Shown in pieces: positions 18,439 to 29,670 of a stretch of 64,000 nucleotides of DNA. The position numbers and the translations under genes were made by a program. Source of the stretch: Streptomyces sp. NRRL F-6131 (GTDB taxonomy: Bacteria > Actinomycetota > Actinomycetes > Streptomycetales > Streptomycetaceae). Positions within the stretch are counted from its first letter, which is position 1; every line of letters begins with the position of its first letter. Where the stretch lies: assembly GCA_000719695.1 (NCBI GenBank), contig JOHN01000028.1, forward strand, positions 1-64,000, given 5' to 3'. Below the pieces are notes generated by a model. The model did not search any database. It saw only the letters and a list, made by a program, of their open reading frames with translations, and was not told the origin of the DNA.

Positions 18439-21400
18439 TCAGCCCTGCACGAACACCGCCACCGTGCGGCCCGGCACCGTGAAGGTCCCGGTCGCGGCGG
18501 TGAAGCCGGCCTGCCTCACCACCGGGTCGGCGCCCCGGGCCTGGACCGGGTGGAGCGCCTGGGCCGTCCCGGCCAGCGCGGCCACGGTCTGGCTCTGCGC
18601 GCCGGGCGTGGCGTTGAACACCACGGTGACCCCCTTCTCCGCGCCCGGCAGTCCGGTGCCGTCCAGGTGCAGGGTGATCACCCCGGGAACCTCCCCGGCG
18701 GTGCCGGACAGCGGGTAGGAGAGCCGCTGCTGGACGGCCGCCAGGGTCGGCAGCGCGAACAGCGGCGAGGAGCGCTTGATCCGCAGGAAGTCCTGGAACT
18801 GCGCGCTCGCCGCCGTGATGTCGGCGGCGCCCACGGTCAGCCGCGGATCGGCCAGCAGCGCCTTGGCGGTGGGCCACATCTCCCGGTTGTCCGCCGCCGG
18901 CGGCAGGCCCCGGCCCCAGCCGTTGCCCCGGACCGCCCCCGTCGACGGATCGGGCCAGTGGATCGCGTTGAACCAGTCGCCGGAGTCGTAGGAGTTGGCG
19001 TCCAGCGACTTGGAGCGCAGCAGGTCGCTGCCGGCCTGGGCGAAGCCGGCGCCCTGGGAGAGCGCGGTCAGCGAGAGGCCCAGCGCCTGCATCCGGGCCC
19101 GGTCGGCGGGCGCGGTGCCGGTCGGCAGCTTGTACGCGAGCGCGTCGAACAGGTCGGCGTTGTCGTGCGCGTCCACGTACGCGACGGCCTCGCCGGGCCG
19201 GGCCGCGTAGCCGGTCGGGGCGCCGTTGTAGTCGACGTCCTTGCCGGTGACGGTCCGTCCGGAGCTGTCGGTGAAGGAGTAGCCGGCCAGGTTGCCGGTC
19301 AGCCCCACCTTGAGCCGGTCCATCTGCTGCAACAGCCGGGCCTTCTGCTGCTCCGGGGTCCCGTTGGCGGCCGAGCCGTTGGGGTCGGTGAACAGGCCCG
19401 AGGCGAAGCCCTGCTGGGGTGCCGAGGAGAGCTGGAAGTTGCCGCCGCGGGCGGCGTCCCGGAACCGGTCGTCGAAGGTCGCGATGCCGGTGCCGGCCAT
19501 GTTCAGCTGGGTGGCCTGCTCGAACCGGGCGTCGTTCGCCACCACGCCGAAGTTCCAGCCCTCGCCGTAGAGGAGGACGTTGCGCCCGTCGACGCCGTCC
19601 GACGCCGGGGTCATCCGGCGCAGCGCGGCCTGCACGTCCAGCATGGTGGACTTCGGGTCCAGGCCCATGAGGTCGAAGCGGAAGCCGTCCACCTTGTACT
19701 CGCGGGCCCAGGTGGTGACCGAGTCGACCACCAGGCGGTTCATCATGGCGTGCTCGGGTGCCGTGTCGGCGCAGCAACTGTCGGTGGTCACCTTGCCGTT
19801 GGCGTCCAGCCGCTGGTAATAGCCGGGGACGACCCGGTCCAGCACCGAGTGCTCGGCCTGGCCGCTCGCCGCGGTGTGGTTGTAGACCACGTCGAGCACC
19901 ACCCGCAGGCCGGCCGCGTGGATCGCCTGCACCATCCGCCGGAACTGCACGGTGCGCGCGGTCCCTTCGGGGTCGGTGGCGTACGAGCCCTCCGGCACGT
20001 TGTAGTGCAGCGGGTCGTAGCCCCAGTTGTAGGCGTCCTGGGCGGCGACCGCCGCCACGCACTCCTGCTGCTCCTCGCTGTCGGCGGCCAGGGCGGCGAG
20101 GTCGCAGGCGGGCAGCCGCTGCTCGGCGCGGTTCTCCCGGACGGTGGCGATGTCGAAGGTCGGCAGCAGGTGGATCGTGGTGACCCCCGCCGCGGCGAGG
20201 TCGCGCAGGTGCTTCATGCCGGCCGAGTCGGACTCGGTGAAGGCCAGGTAGGTGCCGCGCTCGGCGGCCGGGACGGTCCCGTCGGCGACCGAGAAGTCGC
20301 GGACGTGCAGTTCCTGGATCTGTTCCCGGCCGAGCGGGACGGCCGGCGGGACGGCGTGGTCCTCCCAGCCCGGCGGCTTGAGCTCCTCGGCGGCGAGGTC
20401 GGCGACCAGGCTGCGCCGGGAGTCGGTGGAGAGCGCGACCGCGTACGGGTCGGTGACGGTGTTGACCACCACCTGCTGGACGGCCGGCGCCCAGACCTTG
20501 ACCTGGTACAGGTAGTACTTGCCGTCGAGCTCGGCCTTGTCGCGGACGAGCTCCCAGACGCCGGTCTCCTCGTCGAGCTTGAGCGGCAGGGTCCTCGGGG
20601 TGCCGCCGGTGGCGGTGTCGAAGACCTGGACGGAGACCTCCTGCGCGGTCGGCGCCCAGAGCGAGAGCGCGACCTTGCCGTCGTAGTACGCGGGGCCGAA
20701 GTCGACCCGGCCGGTGCGACGGGCGTAGCGGTCGTCGAGCACGCCGGGGATCTGCACGCCGGTGGCGGCCAGGACGGCGCCGCTCGGCAGGTGCTCGGTG
20801 AAGAGCAGCTGGCCGCGCAGGGCGTCCGGCACCCGGGCCGCGTCACGGGCGTCCACGGTGAAGGCCCGGTAGCCGGCCAGGTGCGGGAACTTCGCCTTCT
20901 GGGCGTCGGTCAGCCCGCCGGGGGCGGGCTCCAGCCGGATCCACCGGCCGGGCTTGCTCAGCGCGCCCTTCTCGGCGCGGATGCCGCCGGCCGGGTCGAA
21001 GACCAGCTGGGCGCTGGTGCCGCCCGCCAGGGCGGCGTCGGCGGCGCCGTACCCGGCCGGGACGACGACGGTCCGGGCGTCGATCCACTGCGCCTTGGCG
21101 GAGCCGAGGTCGAGCTGGGAGGAGGCGGTGGCGGTCTGCGGCAGCAGGTAGCCGGCGCGGCCGCCGAGGATCCAGGCCTCGCGGCCGGTGGCGGCCAGGT
21201 CGAGGGACTGGTCGTCGGGCAGGTCCTTGTCGTTGCCCTTGTGCAGGATGTAGCTGAGGCCGGTCGCGCCGGCGGCGAGCGGCACCTCGAAGACGGCGCC
21301 GAAGGCGTCGCGGCGGACCGGCTGCAGCGGGCTGCCCCAGTCGGTGGGCGCGGCGGCGCCGGTCCAGGTGTGCAGGCCCCAGCCGTCGTAGTTCCCGTCG

Positions 21401-23958
21401 GCCCGGTTGTAGTGGAGGACGGCGGTGCCGGCGGGCTGGGTGTTCCCCGGCCCGGGGTCGGTGGTGGCGACCGCCGGGTCGCCCTCCTTCACCCAGACCT
21501 CGCCGGTGGAGCCGACCTCGATGTGCCGGTCGGTCTCGACGTCCTTGACGCCGTTCTTCTCGACGACGAAGCCGACGTCCGAGGCGCCCGGCCCGAGCTT
21601 CACGTAGGCGAACGCGCCGTAGGCGTCCCGGCCGGTGAACGGGTGCCCGGCCGGCCAGGGGGTGGACTCGCCGTCGGCGAGGTCGCCCCAGGCGTAGAGG
21701 TTCCAGCCGTCGTAGTCGCCGTCCTTGCGCTGGTAGTGGACGACCGCGTAGGGGCGGGTGGTGGCGCTGGGCGCCGGCTTGGGCGCCGGGGTGCCGGTGG
21801 TGAAGCCGCCGGTGACGGAACGCAGCCGGCCGCCGGCGTCCTGGAGGACGGCCTTGTAGCGGACGGGCGTGCCCGGGGCGACGCCGCCGAGGTCCTGGGT
21901 GACGGCGTAGCGGCCGGTGTCGGAGGTGCCGAGCACCTGCCAGGGCCGGTCGCCGATCTGTGCGGCGAAGCTGACCCGGCCGAAGCCGCCGCCCGGAACG
22001 TCGGCCCCGACGGTGACGGTGCCGGTGGAGCCGTCGGCGGGCGCCCTGAGGGTGATCGCCGGCGCGGCGGCGGCCGGGGCGGCCTTCCCGGCGGCCTTGA
22101 GCACGAGGGAGGAGAGTCCGGGCACGGTGACGGTGACCTTGCGGTCGGCGCCGCTGGTGGTCCGCGCCCCGGCGGCCGGGTAGACGGGGTCGAAGCCCTG
22201 GCCGGCCGAGAAGGTGTCCAGGGTGACGGTCTTCGCCTCGGCGGCGTTGTTGACCGCGACCAGGTACTCGACCTGCTGGCCGGCGTCGATCCGGGAGAAG
22301 GCGTAGACGCCCGGGCCGTCGGCGGCGTACCGCTCGATCTGGGCGCCGTCGGCGAGCGCCGGGTGGTCGCGGCGGAGCTTCGCCAGGGCGGCGATGTCGC
22401 GGTACGGCGCGCCGTCCCGGCCGTAGCGGTCGGCGGGGCCGGGGGTGCCGCCGAGCACCCGGTCGGTGTTGTAGGAGGGGGTCTGCGAGGCGAAGACGTC
22501 CTGCCGGGCGTCCTTGTCGCCGCCGGCGCCGGTGAAGCCCTGCTCGTCGCCGTAGTAGACGACGGGCTGGCCGCGGGTGAGGAACATCAGCTCGTTGGCG
22601 AGCCGGTCCTTCTTCAGCAGGGTGGCCTCGTCGGCGCCCGGGTTGTCGGCGAGCAGGAAGGAGCCGAACCGGCCCATGTCGTGGTTGCCGAGGAAGGTCG
22701 GCAGCTCGTAGGCGTCGGTGTCGGCGGTGGTGTACCGGTGGTCCTGGCCGTAGAGCTCGGCGAGGCCGCGGGCCGGGCCGTCCTGGGAGACGTAGGAGCG
22801 GGCGGCGTTCTGGAACGGGAAGTCGAGGGTGGCCTGGAGCCGGCCCTTGGTGACGTAGGGCGCGGTGACCGCCGGGTCGCCGGAGTGGACCTCGCCGAAC
22901 ATGAAGAACTTCTTGTTGCCCCGCTTGGCGGCGAAGTCCTTGAGCGCGGGCGCCCACTGCTGCCAGAACGCCATGTTGACGTGCTTGACGGTGTCGATCC
23001 GGAAGCCGTCCACCCCGGCGTCGGCGACCCACTGCTGGTAGACCTTCTCGAAGCCCTTGACCACCTTGGGGTTCTGGGTGTCGAGGTCGTCGAGGCCGGA
23101 GAAGTCGCCCTCGGTGGCGGACTCGCCGGCGAAGGTCGAGTCGCCCCGGTTGTGGTAGAGCGCGGGGTCGTTGAGCCAGGCCGGGGTCTTGGCGGTGGCG
23201 TCGGAGGGCTTGCGGAAGACCGGGCTGTAGGGGAAGGAGTCCTTGGTCAGCTTCGGCCAGGCCCCTCCCGCGTCCGCGAGCGCGGTCTCGTCGACGGGGT
23301 TGCCGTCGGCGTCCAGCACGGGGTACGCCCCGGTGGTGCGGTAGCCGGACCGCTGCTCCCGGTCGGCGATGACGTCGGCGGTGTGGTTGGTGATGACGTC
23401 GAAGAAGACCTTGATGCCCCGGGCGTGGGCCTTGGCTATCAGGTCCTTCAGCTGCTCGTTGGTGCCGAAGTGCGGGTCGACCCGGGTGAAGTCGGTGATC
23501 CAGTAGCCGTGGTAGCCGGCCGAGGCGTCGTCCCCGGCGCCCTGGACGGGCTTGTTGGCGAAGATCGGCGCCAGCCAGATCGCGGTGGTGCCGAGGTCCT
23601 GGATGTAGTCGAGCCGCTGGATCAGGCCGGCCAGGTCGCCGCCGTGGAAGAAGCCCTTGTCGGTCGGGTCGAGGCCGTGGTCCAGGCGGGTGCCGGTGAT
23701 GCCGCCGGTGTCGTTGCCCCGGTCGCCGTTGGCGAAGCGGTCCGGCAGGACGAAGTAGAACTGCTCGCGGGTGAGGTCGTGCCGTCCGGCGGTGGCGGCC
23801 AGGGCGGCGTCCGAGGGCGGACCGGGCGGGGCGGCGGCGAACGCGGCCGGGCCGGCGGTGCCGAGGGTGGCGGCGGTGAGCGAGGCGGCGAGCAGCACCG
23901 CCGTCCGGCCGGGTCTGCGAGGCGTGCTCCGCCGGCGGCGGGGCGGGACTTCGGCCAC
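18439..23958 (-). CDS. pulA: Secreted bifunctional amylase-pullulanase (GH13-GH13)
   Basis: An 1839-residue exported enzyme. A signal rich in Arg followed by [23 protein letters not shown] is cleaved near residue 45. The N-terminal GH13 amylase domain (about 60-560) has [26 protein letters not shown] and FLGNHDMG. In the middle, two pullulanase starch-binding (CBM41/PUD) modules read [19 protein letters not shown] and [23 protein letters not shown]48-like segment ([16 protein letters not shown]) precedes the pullulanase domain, marked by the type I signature YNWGYDP, then [25 protein letters not shown] and VDAHDN. It cuts alpha-1,4 and alpha-1,6 bonds. GTG at 23958 follows AAGGGAG. Confidence 0.93.
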   Translation of the reverse strand: MAEVPPRRRRSTPRRPGRTAVLLAASLTAATLGTAGPAAFAAAPPGPPSDAALAATAGRHDLTREQFYFVLPDRFANGDRGNDTGGITGTRLDHGLDPTDKGFFHGGDLAGLIQRLDYIQDLGTTAIWLAPIFANKPVQGAGDDASAGYHGYWITDFTRVDPHFGTNEQLKDLIAKAHARGIKVFFDVITNHTADVIADREQRSGYRTTGAYPVLDADGNPVDETALADAGGAWPKLTKDSFPYSPVFRKPSDATAKTPAWLNDPALYHNRGDSTFAGESATEGDFSGLDDLDTQNPKVVKGFEKVYQQWVADAGVDGFRIDTVKHVNMAFWQQWAPALKDFAAKRGNKKFFMFGEVHSGDPAVTAPYVTKGRLQATLDFPFQNAARSYVSQDGPARGLAELYGQDHRYTTADTDAYELPTFLGNHDMGRFGSFLLADNPGADEATLLKKDRLANELMFLTRGQPVVYYGDEQGFTGAGGDKDARQDVFASQTPSYNTDRVLGGTPGPADRYGRDGAPYRDIAALAKLRRDHPALADGAQIERYAADGPGVYAFSRIDAGQQVEYLVAVNNAAEAKTVTLDTFSAGQGFDPVYPAAGARTTSGADRKVTVTVPGLSSLVLKAAGKAAPAAAAPAITLRAPADGSTGTVTVGADVPGGGFGRVSFAAQIGDRPWQVLGTSDTGRYAVTQDLGGVAPGTPVRYKAVLQDAGGRLRSVTGGFTTGTPAPKPAPSATTRPYAVVHYQRKDGDYDGWNLYAWGDLADGESTPWPAGHPFTGRDAYGAFAYVKLGPGASDVGFVVEKNGVKDVETDRHIEVGSTGEVWVKEGDPAVATTDPGPGNTQPAGTAVLHYNRADGNYDGWGLHTWTGAAAPTDWGSPLQPVRRDAFGAVFEVPLAAGATGLSYILHKGNDKDLPDDQSLDLAATGREAWILGGRAGYLLPQTATASSQLDLGSAKAQWIDARTVVVPAGYGAADAALAGGTSAQLVFDPAGGIRAEKGALSKPGRWIRLEPAPGGLTDAQKAKFPHLAGYRAFTVDARDAARVPDALRGQLLFTEHLPSGAVLAATGVQIPGVLDDRYARRTGRVDFGPAYYDGKVALSLWAPTAQEVSVQVFDTATGGTPRTLPLKLDEETGVWELVRDKAELDGKYYLYQVKVWAPAVQQVVVNTVTDPYAVALSTDSRRSLVADLAAEELKPPGWEDHAVPPAVPLGREQIQELHVRDFSVADGTVPAAERGTYLAFTESDSAGMKHLRDLAAAGVTTIHLLPTFDIATVRENRAEQRLPACDLAALAADSEEQQECVAAVAAQDAYNWGYDPLHYNVPEGSYATDPEGTARTVQFRRMVQAIHAAGLRVVLDVVYNHTAASGQAEHSVLDRVVPGYYQRLDANGKVTTDSCCADTAPEHAMMNRLVVDSVTTWAREYKVDGFRFDLMGLDPKSTMLDVQAALRRMTPASDGVDGRNVLLYGEGWNFGVVANDARFEQATQLNMAGTGIATFDDRFRDAARGGNFQLSSAPQQGFASGLFTDPNGSAANGTPEQQKARLLQQMDRLKVGLTGNLAGYSFTDSSGRTVTGKDVDYNGAPTGYAARPGEAVAYVDAHDNADLFDALAYKLPTGTAPADRARMQALGLSLTALSQGAGFAQAGSDLLRSKSLDANSYDSGDWFNAIHWPDPSTGAVRGNGWGRGLPPAADNREMWPTAKALLADPRLTVGAADITAASAQFQDFLRIKRSSPLFALPTLAAVQQRLSYPLSGTAGEVPGVITLHLDGTGLPGAEKGVTVVFNATPGAQSQTVAALAGTAQALHPVQARGADPVVRQAGFTAATGTFTVPGRTVAVFVQG

Positions 23959-24012
23959 TGAGGGCTCCCTTGCGGGGGTAAGGGGTGGTCGGGTTGCCGA
24001 GACGCTAGCGGC

Positions 24013-24050
24013 CTGCAATATGTTTCAGCAAGATGCAGAAACGGTTTCGG
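24013..24050 (-). promoter_or_regulatory. Candidate maltodextrin-regulator operator of pulA
   Basis: GTTTCAGCAAG at 24022-24032 is identical, in inverted orientation, to the element before the amylase gene. It is enclosed by CTGCA (24013-24017) and TGCAG (24034-24038) as an imperfect inverted repeat, and GAAAC/GTTTC pairs follow at 24038-24048. It is 64-75 bp upstream of the pulA start. Confidence 0.55.
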
Positions 24051-24214
24051 TGCGGGGAAATCCGCCCCGGGCCCCGGGCCGTACCCCCGATTGCGCCGGC
24101 CGGTCCCTCCGGCGTGACAATGGGACGTATGCCCGTCCCACCGGTTCGCCCCAGACCCGACCGCACCCCCTCCCCCGGTGGGAGCCACCCCCTACCTCTG
24201 AAGGGGGACAGCCG

Positions 24215-25186
24215 GTGAAGAATCCACTTCCGGAGGATGAGCAGACGGCTACGGGACGTCTGGCAGACTTCTCGTCCATGGGGGAACCGACCGAGATCCA
24301 GCAGAACGGCGGCCGCATGCCCGACGGAGCCACCCGCGCCGCCCAGACCCGTACCGCCGCCCTGCGCACCCGCGTGCGCGAGCAGCGCCGTTCCCCGGCG
24401 CGACCGCGGCTCTGGTTCGAGCTGGTGCTGATCGGGCTCAGCTACTGGATCTACTCCCTGGTGCGCAACGCCGTCCCCGAGCAGGAGTCGGTGGCGCAGA
24501 AGCACGCCGGCTGGATCTGGGACCTCGAGCACTCCCTCGGCGTCGCCGTCGAGCGCTCGGTCAACCACGCCGCGGACGGCGTCGGCTGGCTGATCACCGG
24601 GATGAACTACTACTACGCGACCTTGCACTTCGTGGTGACCATCGGCGTCCTGGTCTGGCTCTACCGCCGGCACCGCGGCCGCTACGCCGCGGTCCGCACG
24701 GTGCTGTTCGTCACCACCGCGATCGCGCTGGTCGGCTTCTACTTCTTCCCGCTGGCCCCGCCCCGGCTGATGACCGACGGCGGCTTCATCGACACCGTGA
24801 AGACGCACGGCACCTGGGGCTCGATGGCCTCCGGACCGGCCACCCACGTCTCCAACCAGTTCGCCGCGATGCCCTCGATGCACATCGGCTGGTCGACCTG
24901 GTGCGGTCTGACGATCTTCTTCCTGGCCCGCCGGACCTGGGTCCGGGTGCTCGGACTGCTGTACCCGGTGGCCACCCTGGTGGTGATCGTCGCGACCGCC
25001 AACCACTTCTGGATGGACGCCGTCGGGGGTCTGCTGTGCCTGCTGGTCGGCTTCCTCGCCGCCCGCTGGCTCTACCACTCCTGGGTCTACACGCTCCCCC
25101 GGGTGCCCGCCCGGGAGGTCCCGGCCGAGCCGGTCACCGTCCCCGAGCAGTGGAGCGAGCCCGCGGTGACCACCGCGCGGCGCTGA
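24215..25186 (+). CDS. PAP2-family membrane phosphatase or transferase (AUR1-like subgroup)
   Basis: About 323 residues with roughly six membrane helices. AAMPSMHIGWSTW (PSMH) and ATANHFWMDAVGG (H-x3-D) are the two catalytic motifs of the PAP2_3/inositol-phosphoceramide-synthase-like subgroup. It probably handles lipid phosphates at the outer membrane face. GTG at 24215 is preferred for its AAGGGGG ribosome site eight bases upstream; ATG at 24278 (MGEPTEIQ) is the main alternative and lacks such a site. The longer open frame upstream is antisense to pulA. It is convergent with glnE across a strong hairpin. Confidence 0.82.
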   Translation: MKNPLPEDEQTATGRLADFSSMGEPTEIQQNGGRMPDGATRAAQTRTAALRTRVREQRRSPARPRLWFELVLIGLSYWIYSLVRNAVPEQESVAQKHAGWIWDLEHSLGVAVERSVNHAADGVGWLITGMNYYYATLHFVVTIGVLVWLYRRHRGRYAAVRTVLFVTTAIALVGFYFFPLAPPRLMTDGGFIDTVKTHGTWGSMASGPATHVSNQFAAMPSMHIGWSTWCGLTIFFLARRTWVRVLGLLYPVATLVVIVATANHFWMDAVGGLLCLLVGFLAARWLYHSWVYTLPRVPAREVPAEPVTVPEQWSEPAVTTARR

Positions 25187-25215
25187 GACCGCGGCACCCG
25201 GACACCGGACGCACC

Positions 25216-25245
25216 AGGAGGGCCCCCGCCGGCGGGGGCCCTCCT
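25216..25245. terminator. Bidirectional terminator between the PAP2 gene and glnE
   Basis: AGGAGGGCCCCCGCC is followed directly by its exact complement, a perfect 30-bp palindrome able to form a hairpin of about 13 bp. It lies between the two convergent stop codons. Confidence 0.7.
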
Positions 25246-25267
25246 CGCGTTCCGGCCCGGCGCGGCC

Positions 25268-28200
25268 TCACCCGTAGAACAGCCGCTCCACCACCGACCG
25301 GGCCCGCCGGGTGGTGCGCCGGTAGTCGTCCACCAGCTCACCGCTGTGCCCGGCCCCGTACCCGAGGTAGCGGGCCACCCCGGCCAGCTCCCGGGCGTCC
25401 GCCGGGAAGGAGTCGCCCGGCCGGCCGCGCACCAGCATCACCGCCGACCGCACCCGGGAGGCCAGCACCCAGGCCGCGTCCAGCACCTCCGCGTCCTCCG
25501 CCCCGACCAGCCCGGCGTCGACCGCCGCCGCCAGCGCCGCCCTGGTCCGGGTGGTGCGCAGCCCCGGCAGCTCGTGCCCGTGCCGCAGCTGCATCAGCTG
25601 GACGGTCCACTCGACGTCCGCCAGCCCGCCCCGGCCGATCTTGGTGTGGGTGGTCGGATCGCCGCCGCGCGGCAGCCGCTCCGCCTCGATCCGGGCCTTG
25701 ATCCGGCGGATCTCCAGCAGGTCCCGCTCGGGCACCCCGGTCCCCGGGTAGCGCAGCGGGTCGATCAGCCGCCGGAACCGGTCCCCCAGCTCCGCGTCCC
25801 CGGCCACCGGCTCGGCCCGCAGCAGCGCCTGGCTCTCCCAGGCGTGCGACCAGCGCCGGTAGTACGCCGTGTACGAGGCGAGCGAGCGCACCAGCGGACC
25901 GTTGCGCCCCTCCGGCCGCAGGTCGGCGTCGACCTCCAGCGGCGGCTCGGTGGACGGCGCGGCCAGCAGGGTGCGCAGCTCGTGGCAGACCGCCTGGGCG
26001 GCCCGGGCGGCGTCCTCCTCCAGCGAGCCGAGCAGCGGCTCGTGGACGAAGAGCACGTCGGCGTCCGAACCGTAGCCCAGCTCGTGCCCGCCGAACCGGC
26101 CCATCGCGATCACCGCGATCCGGGTCGGCAGGTCCCCGTTGCGGGCCTCCCAGCCGGCCACGCAGGCCCGCAGCGCGCCCTGCAGGGTCGCGGCGTTGAG
26201 CGCGGTGAGCGCCTCGCCCGCCGTCTCCAGCGCCTGCGCCGGGTCCTCGCCGAGCCGTCCGAGCACATCGGCGGCGGCGGTGCGGAACAGCTCGCGGCGG
26301 CGCACCGAGCGCACCGCGGCCACCGCCGCGGCCGTCGAGTCGGCCCGGCGGACGGCGGCCAGCACCTCCTGCTCCAGCGCGGCCCGCCCGCGCGGCACCA
26401 GGCCCTGCGGGTCGCCGAGCATGGCGACCGCCTCCGGCGCCCGCAGCAGCAGGTCGGGGGCGAGCCGCCCGGCCGACAGCACCCGCGCCAGCTGCTCGGC
26501 GGCGGCGCTCTCGTCGCGCAGCAGCCGCAGGTACCAGGGGGTGCGGCCGAGCGCGTCGGAGACCTGGCGGAAGTTGAGCAGTCCGGCGTCCGGGTCCGCG
26601 GAGTCGGCGAACCAGCCGAGCAGCACCGGCAGCAGGGTGCGCTGGATCGCCGCCTTGCGGCTGACCCCGGCGGCGAGCGCGGTCAGGTGCCGCAGCGCGG
26701 CGGCCGGGTCGGCGTAGCCCAGCGCCTCCAGCCGGGCCCGGGCCGCGTCCGGGCGCAGGCCCGCCGCGCCGGGCGGGAGCTCCGCGACGGCGTCCAGCAG
26801 CGGCCGGTAGAACAGCTTCTCGTTCAGCCGGCGCACCTCGACGGCGTGCCGCTTCCACTCCCGCTGGAGCGCGGCGACCGGGTCGGCCCGGGTGTCGTCG
26901 TTGATCAGCGGGGCGAGCGAGCGGGCGAGCCGGCGCTGGTCCTCCTCGCCGGTGGGCATCAGATGGGTGCGACGCAGCCGGTGCAGCTGGATGCGGTGTT
27001 CCAGCGAGCGCAGGAACCGGTAGGCGGCGTCCAGCGAGGCGGCGTCTGCGCGGCCCACGTAGCCGCCGCGGGAGAGCGCGGCCAGCGCCTCCAGGGTGTT
27101 GCCGCTGCGCAGCGCCTCGTCGGTGCGGCCGTGCACCAGCTGGAGCAGCTGGACGGAGAACTCGACGTCGCGCAGCCCGCCGGGGGCGAGCTTGAGCTGG
27201 CGGTCCACCTCGGTGGCGGGGATCGCGTCGATCACCCGGCGGCGCATCTGCTGCACGTCGGTGACGAAGTTCTCCCGGGCGGCGGCCTGCCACACCATCG
27301 GCGCCAGCGCGTCGAGGTACGCCTCGCCGAGTTCGGCGTCACCGGCCACCGGGCGGGCCTTGAGCAGCGCCTGGAACTCCCAGGTCTTGGCCCAGCGCCG
27401 GTAGTACGCGAGGTGGCTGGCCAGGGTGCGGACCAGCGGGCCGTTGCGGCCCTCGGGGCGCAGATTGGCGTCGACCGGCCAGATGGTGCCCTCGCCGGTG
27501 GTGTCGGCGCACAGCCGGGTGAGGGCGGCGGCCAGCCGGGTGGCGGCCTGGACCGCCCGGTGCTCCTCGACGCCCTCGCGCGGCTCCGCGACGAAGACGA
27601 CGTCGACGTCGGAGACGTAGTTGAGCTCGCGGCCGCCGCACTTGCCCATGCCGATCACGGCGAGCCGGCAGGCCGCGGCGGCCTCCGGGTCCTGGTCGGC
27701 GGCGAGGTCGAGGGCGGTCTGCAGGGTGGCCCCGGCCAGGTCGGCGAGTTCGGCGGCGGTCTGGGCGAGGTCGGTGGTGCCGGTGAGGTCCCGGGCGGCG
27801 ACGGCCAGCAGGCAGCGGCGGTACCCGATCCGCAGCGCGTCGGCCGGGCGGCCGGTGGTGTCGGCGGCGACCGCCTCGGCGAGCGCGCGGCGGAAGTCCG
27901 CCGGACCGGGGTGCATGTCGCGCAGTTCGAAGGTGACCAGGACGTGCCAGTCGCGCGGGTGCCGGGCCAGGTGGTCGGCGAGCGCGGTGGACGCGCCGAG
28001 CACGCCGAGCAGCCGGTCGCGCAGCGGCTTGGAGGTGGTCAGGGTGTCGCGCAGGGTGTGCCGGTCGGTCGCGTCGGTGGCCTCCAGCAACCGGGCCAGG
28101 CCGAGCAGGGCGAGGTCGGGGTCGGCGGTGGCGGCGAGCGCGTCGAGCAGCAGCGGGTCCTCGGCGAGCCCGTTCAGGGCCGGTTCGGCGAGCAGCCGCA

Positions 28201-28291
28201 GCGCCCGTGCCGGGTCGGTGAACCCGCGTCGCGCCAGCCTGCTCTCCGGTCGGCTGACCCGGCTGCCGGCCCGCTGTTCCTCCACCGCCAT
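25268..28291 (-). CDS. glnE: Bifunctional glutamine synthetase adenylyltransferase/deadenylase
   Basis: A 1007-residue protein of normal GlnE length with two nucleotidyltransferase domains. The N-terminal one has MGKCGGRELNYVSDVDVVFV (deadenylylating half) and the C-terminal one has MGRFGGHELGYGSDADVLFV (adenylylating half). Each has the G-G-x-E-L-x-Y-x-S-D-x-D signature, with a helical regulatory region between. It attaches AMP to, or removes it from, a tyrosine of GlnA-type glutamine synthetase in response to nitrogen state. GGAGGGG precedes the ATG. The glutamine synthetase encoded nearby appears to lack the target tyrosine, so its substrate is elsewhere in the genome. Confidence 0.95.
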   Translation of the reverse strand: MAVEEQRAGSRVSRPESRLARRGFTDPARALRLLAEPALNGLAEDPLLLDALAATADPDLALLGLARLLEATDATDRHTLRDTLTTSKPLRDRLLGVLGASTALADHLARHPRDWHVLVTFELRDMHPGPADFRRALAEAVAADTTGRPADALRIGYRRCLLAVAARDLTGTTDLAQTAAELADLAGATLQTALDLAADQDPEAAAACRLAVIGMGKCGGRELNYVSDVDVVFVAEPREGVEEHRAVQAATRLAAALTRLCADTTGEGTIWPVDANLRPEGRNGPLVRTLASHLAYYRRWAKTWEFQALLKARPVAGDAELGEAYLDALAPMVWQAAARENFVTDVQQMRRRVIDAIPATEVDRQLKLAPGGLRDVEFSVQLLQLVHGRTDEALRSGNTLEALAALSRGGYVGRADAASLDAAYRFLRSLEHRIQLHRLRRTHLMPTGEEDQRRLARSLAPLINDDTRADPVAALQREWKRHAVEVRRLNEKLFYRPLLDAVAELPPGAAGLRPDAARARLEALGYADPAAALRHLTALAAGVSRKAAIQRTLLPVLLGWFADSADPDAGLLNFRQVSDALGRTPWYLRLLRDESAAAEQLARVLSAGRLAPDLLLRAPEAVAMLGDPQGLVPRGRAALEQEVLAAVRRADSTAAAVAAVRSVRRRELFRTAAADVLGRLGEDPAQALETAGEALTALNAATLQGALRACVAGWEARNGDLPTRIAVIAMGRFGGHELGYGSDADVLFVHEPLLGSLEEDAARAAQAVCHELRTLLAAPSTEPPLEVDADLRPEGRNGPLVRSLASYTAYYRRWSHAWESQALLRAEPVAGDAELGDRFRRLIDPLRYPGTGVPERDLLEIRRIKARIEAERLPRGGDPTTHTKIGRGGLADVEWTVQLMQLRHGHELPGLRTTRTRAALAAAVDAGLVGAEDAEVLDAAWVLASRVRSAVMLVRGRPGDSFPADARELAGVARYLGYGAGHSGELVDDYRRTTRRARSVVERLFYG

Positions 28292-28509
28292 CGCCCCTCC
28301 GTCCGTCCGCCCCAGCAGGCTACGCGCCCTCGGGGCGCCGCGCCGGGCGTGACCACCGGGTGGACCGGGAGGTGTCGCCGTCCGTGACCCCGTACCCGCC
28401 GCGCTCGTTCACCCGGCGTCACCCTCCCCCGTCCGACCGCGGCCCCCGCGACGGCCACCCCGTCACCGCCCCGACCACCCCGTCACCGCCCCCACCGCCG
28501 GAGTGCCCG

Positions 28510-29670
28510 ATGCCCAGCCGTCTGCCCTCGCTCACCGGGCTGCGCTTCTGGGCCGCGCTGCTGGTGGTGCTGTACCACCTGTCGCGCAAGCTCGGCGAGC
28601 TGCCGCTGCTCGGCCCGCTCGCCTGGTACGGGCGCTCGGGCGTCACCTTCTTCTTCGTCCTCTCCGGCTTCGTCCTCGCCTGGACGTACGAGGGCTCGCC
28701 GACCCCCGCCCGGTCCTTCGCCCGGCGCCGGTTCGCCCGGATCTGGCCGCTGCACGCGCTGACCACCGCGCTGTCGCTGGGCGCCGGGGCCGCGCTGGGC
28801 CTCGCCCTGCCGGTGGCGGCAGCGCTCTGGTCGCTGCCGCTGCTGCACGCCTGGACGCCGGGGACGGTCTTCGGCGGCAACCCGGCGTCCTGGTCGCTGG
28901 GCGCCGAGGCCTGGTTCTACCTGCTGTTCCCCGCGCTGCTGCGGCTGCTGGCACCGCGCCGCCGCGGCTGGCTGCCGCTGGCGGCGGTGTGCGCCGCGCT
29001 CGGCCCGGCGCTCTGGGCGGCCGGCGCGCTGCTGCCGGACGACCCGGCCCTGCGCGGCTGGCTGCTGGACTACCTCCCGCTGACCCGCACCCCGCAGTTC
29101 GTCCTCGGGGTGGTCACCGGACTGGCCGCCCGGCACGGGCTGCTCCCCCGGGTGCCACTGGCCGCGGCCGCGGCGGCGGTGGTCGGCTGGCACGTCCTGC
29201 TGGTCCCCTGGCACGCGGCCGTCCCCGACGCCCTGTGGTGGGGCCCGTACAGCGCCTCGCAGCTGTTCCCCGCCCCGCTGTTCGCGGCGCTGCTGGTGGC
29301 CGCCGCCCGACGGGACACGGCGGGTACGGCACCCCGGCTGCTCGCCGGACGGACGGCGGTGCGGCTCGGCGAGTGGTCCTACGCCTGGTACCTGGTGCAC
29401 GAGATCGGCATCCGCTGCTGGGCGTGGACGGCCGGGCGGCCCACCGGGACGGGCGCGCTGCTGGCCGTCCAGCTGCTGCTCGCCGTGGTGACCCTGGCGC
29501 TGGCGGGCGTCCTCCACCGGTGGGTGGAGCGCCCCTGCGAGCGGCTGCTGCGCGGCGGGCCCCGGGGCGGCGGAACGCCGCTGCCGCACCCCCCGGTCCG
29601 GGTGGTGCGGCAGCGGCGCCGGTCGGTGTCCGGGGATCAGCCCTCCAGCGAGCCGTCCAGGTTCACGTAG
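28510..29670 (+). CDS. Acyltransferase 3 family membrane protein
   Basis: A 386-residue integral membrane protein with about ten helices. LTGLRFWAALLVVLYHLSRK has the family's conserved Arg and His in the first helix. GVTFFFVLSGFVLAWTY and SWSLGAEAWFYLLFPALLR are also typical. The family O-acylates sugars and surface polymers. The start at MPSRLPSLTG is chosen because the family begins there. Its 3' end overlaps the convergent secreted-protein gene by 34 bp, and the C-terminal tail (from GGPRGGGTPL) is not conserved membrane sequence. Confidence 0.87.
   Translation: MPSRLPSLTGLRFWAALLVVLYHLSRKLGELPLLGPLAWYGRSGVTFFFVLSGFVLAWTYEGSPTPARSFARRRFARIWPLHALTTALSLGAGAALGLALPVAAALWSLPLLHAWTPGTVFGGNPASWSLGAEAWFYLLFPALLRLLAPRRRGWLPLAAVCAALGPALWAAGALLPDDPALRGWLLDYLPLTRTPQFVLGVVTGLAARHGLLPRVPLAAAAAAVVGWHVLLVPWHAAVPDALWWGPYSASQLFPAPLFAALLVAAARRDTAGTAPRLLAGRTAVRLGEWSYAWYLVHEIGIRCWAWTAGRPTGTGALLAVQLLLAVVTLALAGVLHRWVERPCERLLRGGPRGGGTPLPHPPVRVVRQRRRSVSGDQPSSEPSRFT

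Noticed and set aside
18112..23961. A 1949-codon open frame antisense to pulA
   Set aside because: It mirrors the codon structure of the pullulanase gene, is Gly/Val/Arg-rich without any domain and arises from the high G+C content.
25346..28387. A 1013-codon open frame antisense to glnE
   Set aside because: Low-complexity Gly/Arg/Gln-rich translation; the GlnE motifs on the other strand are decisive.
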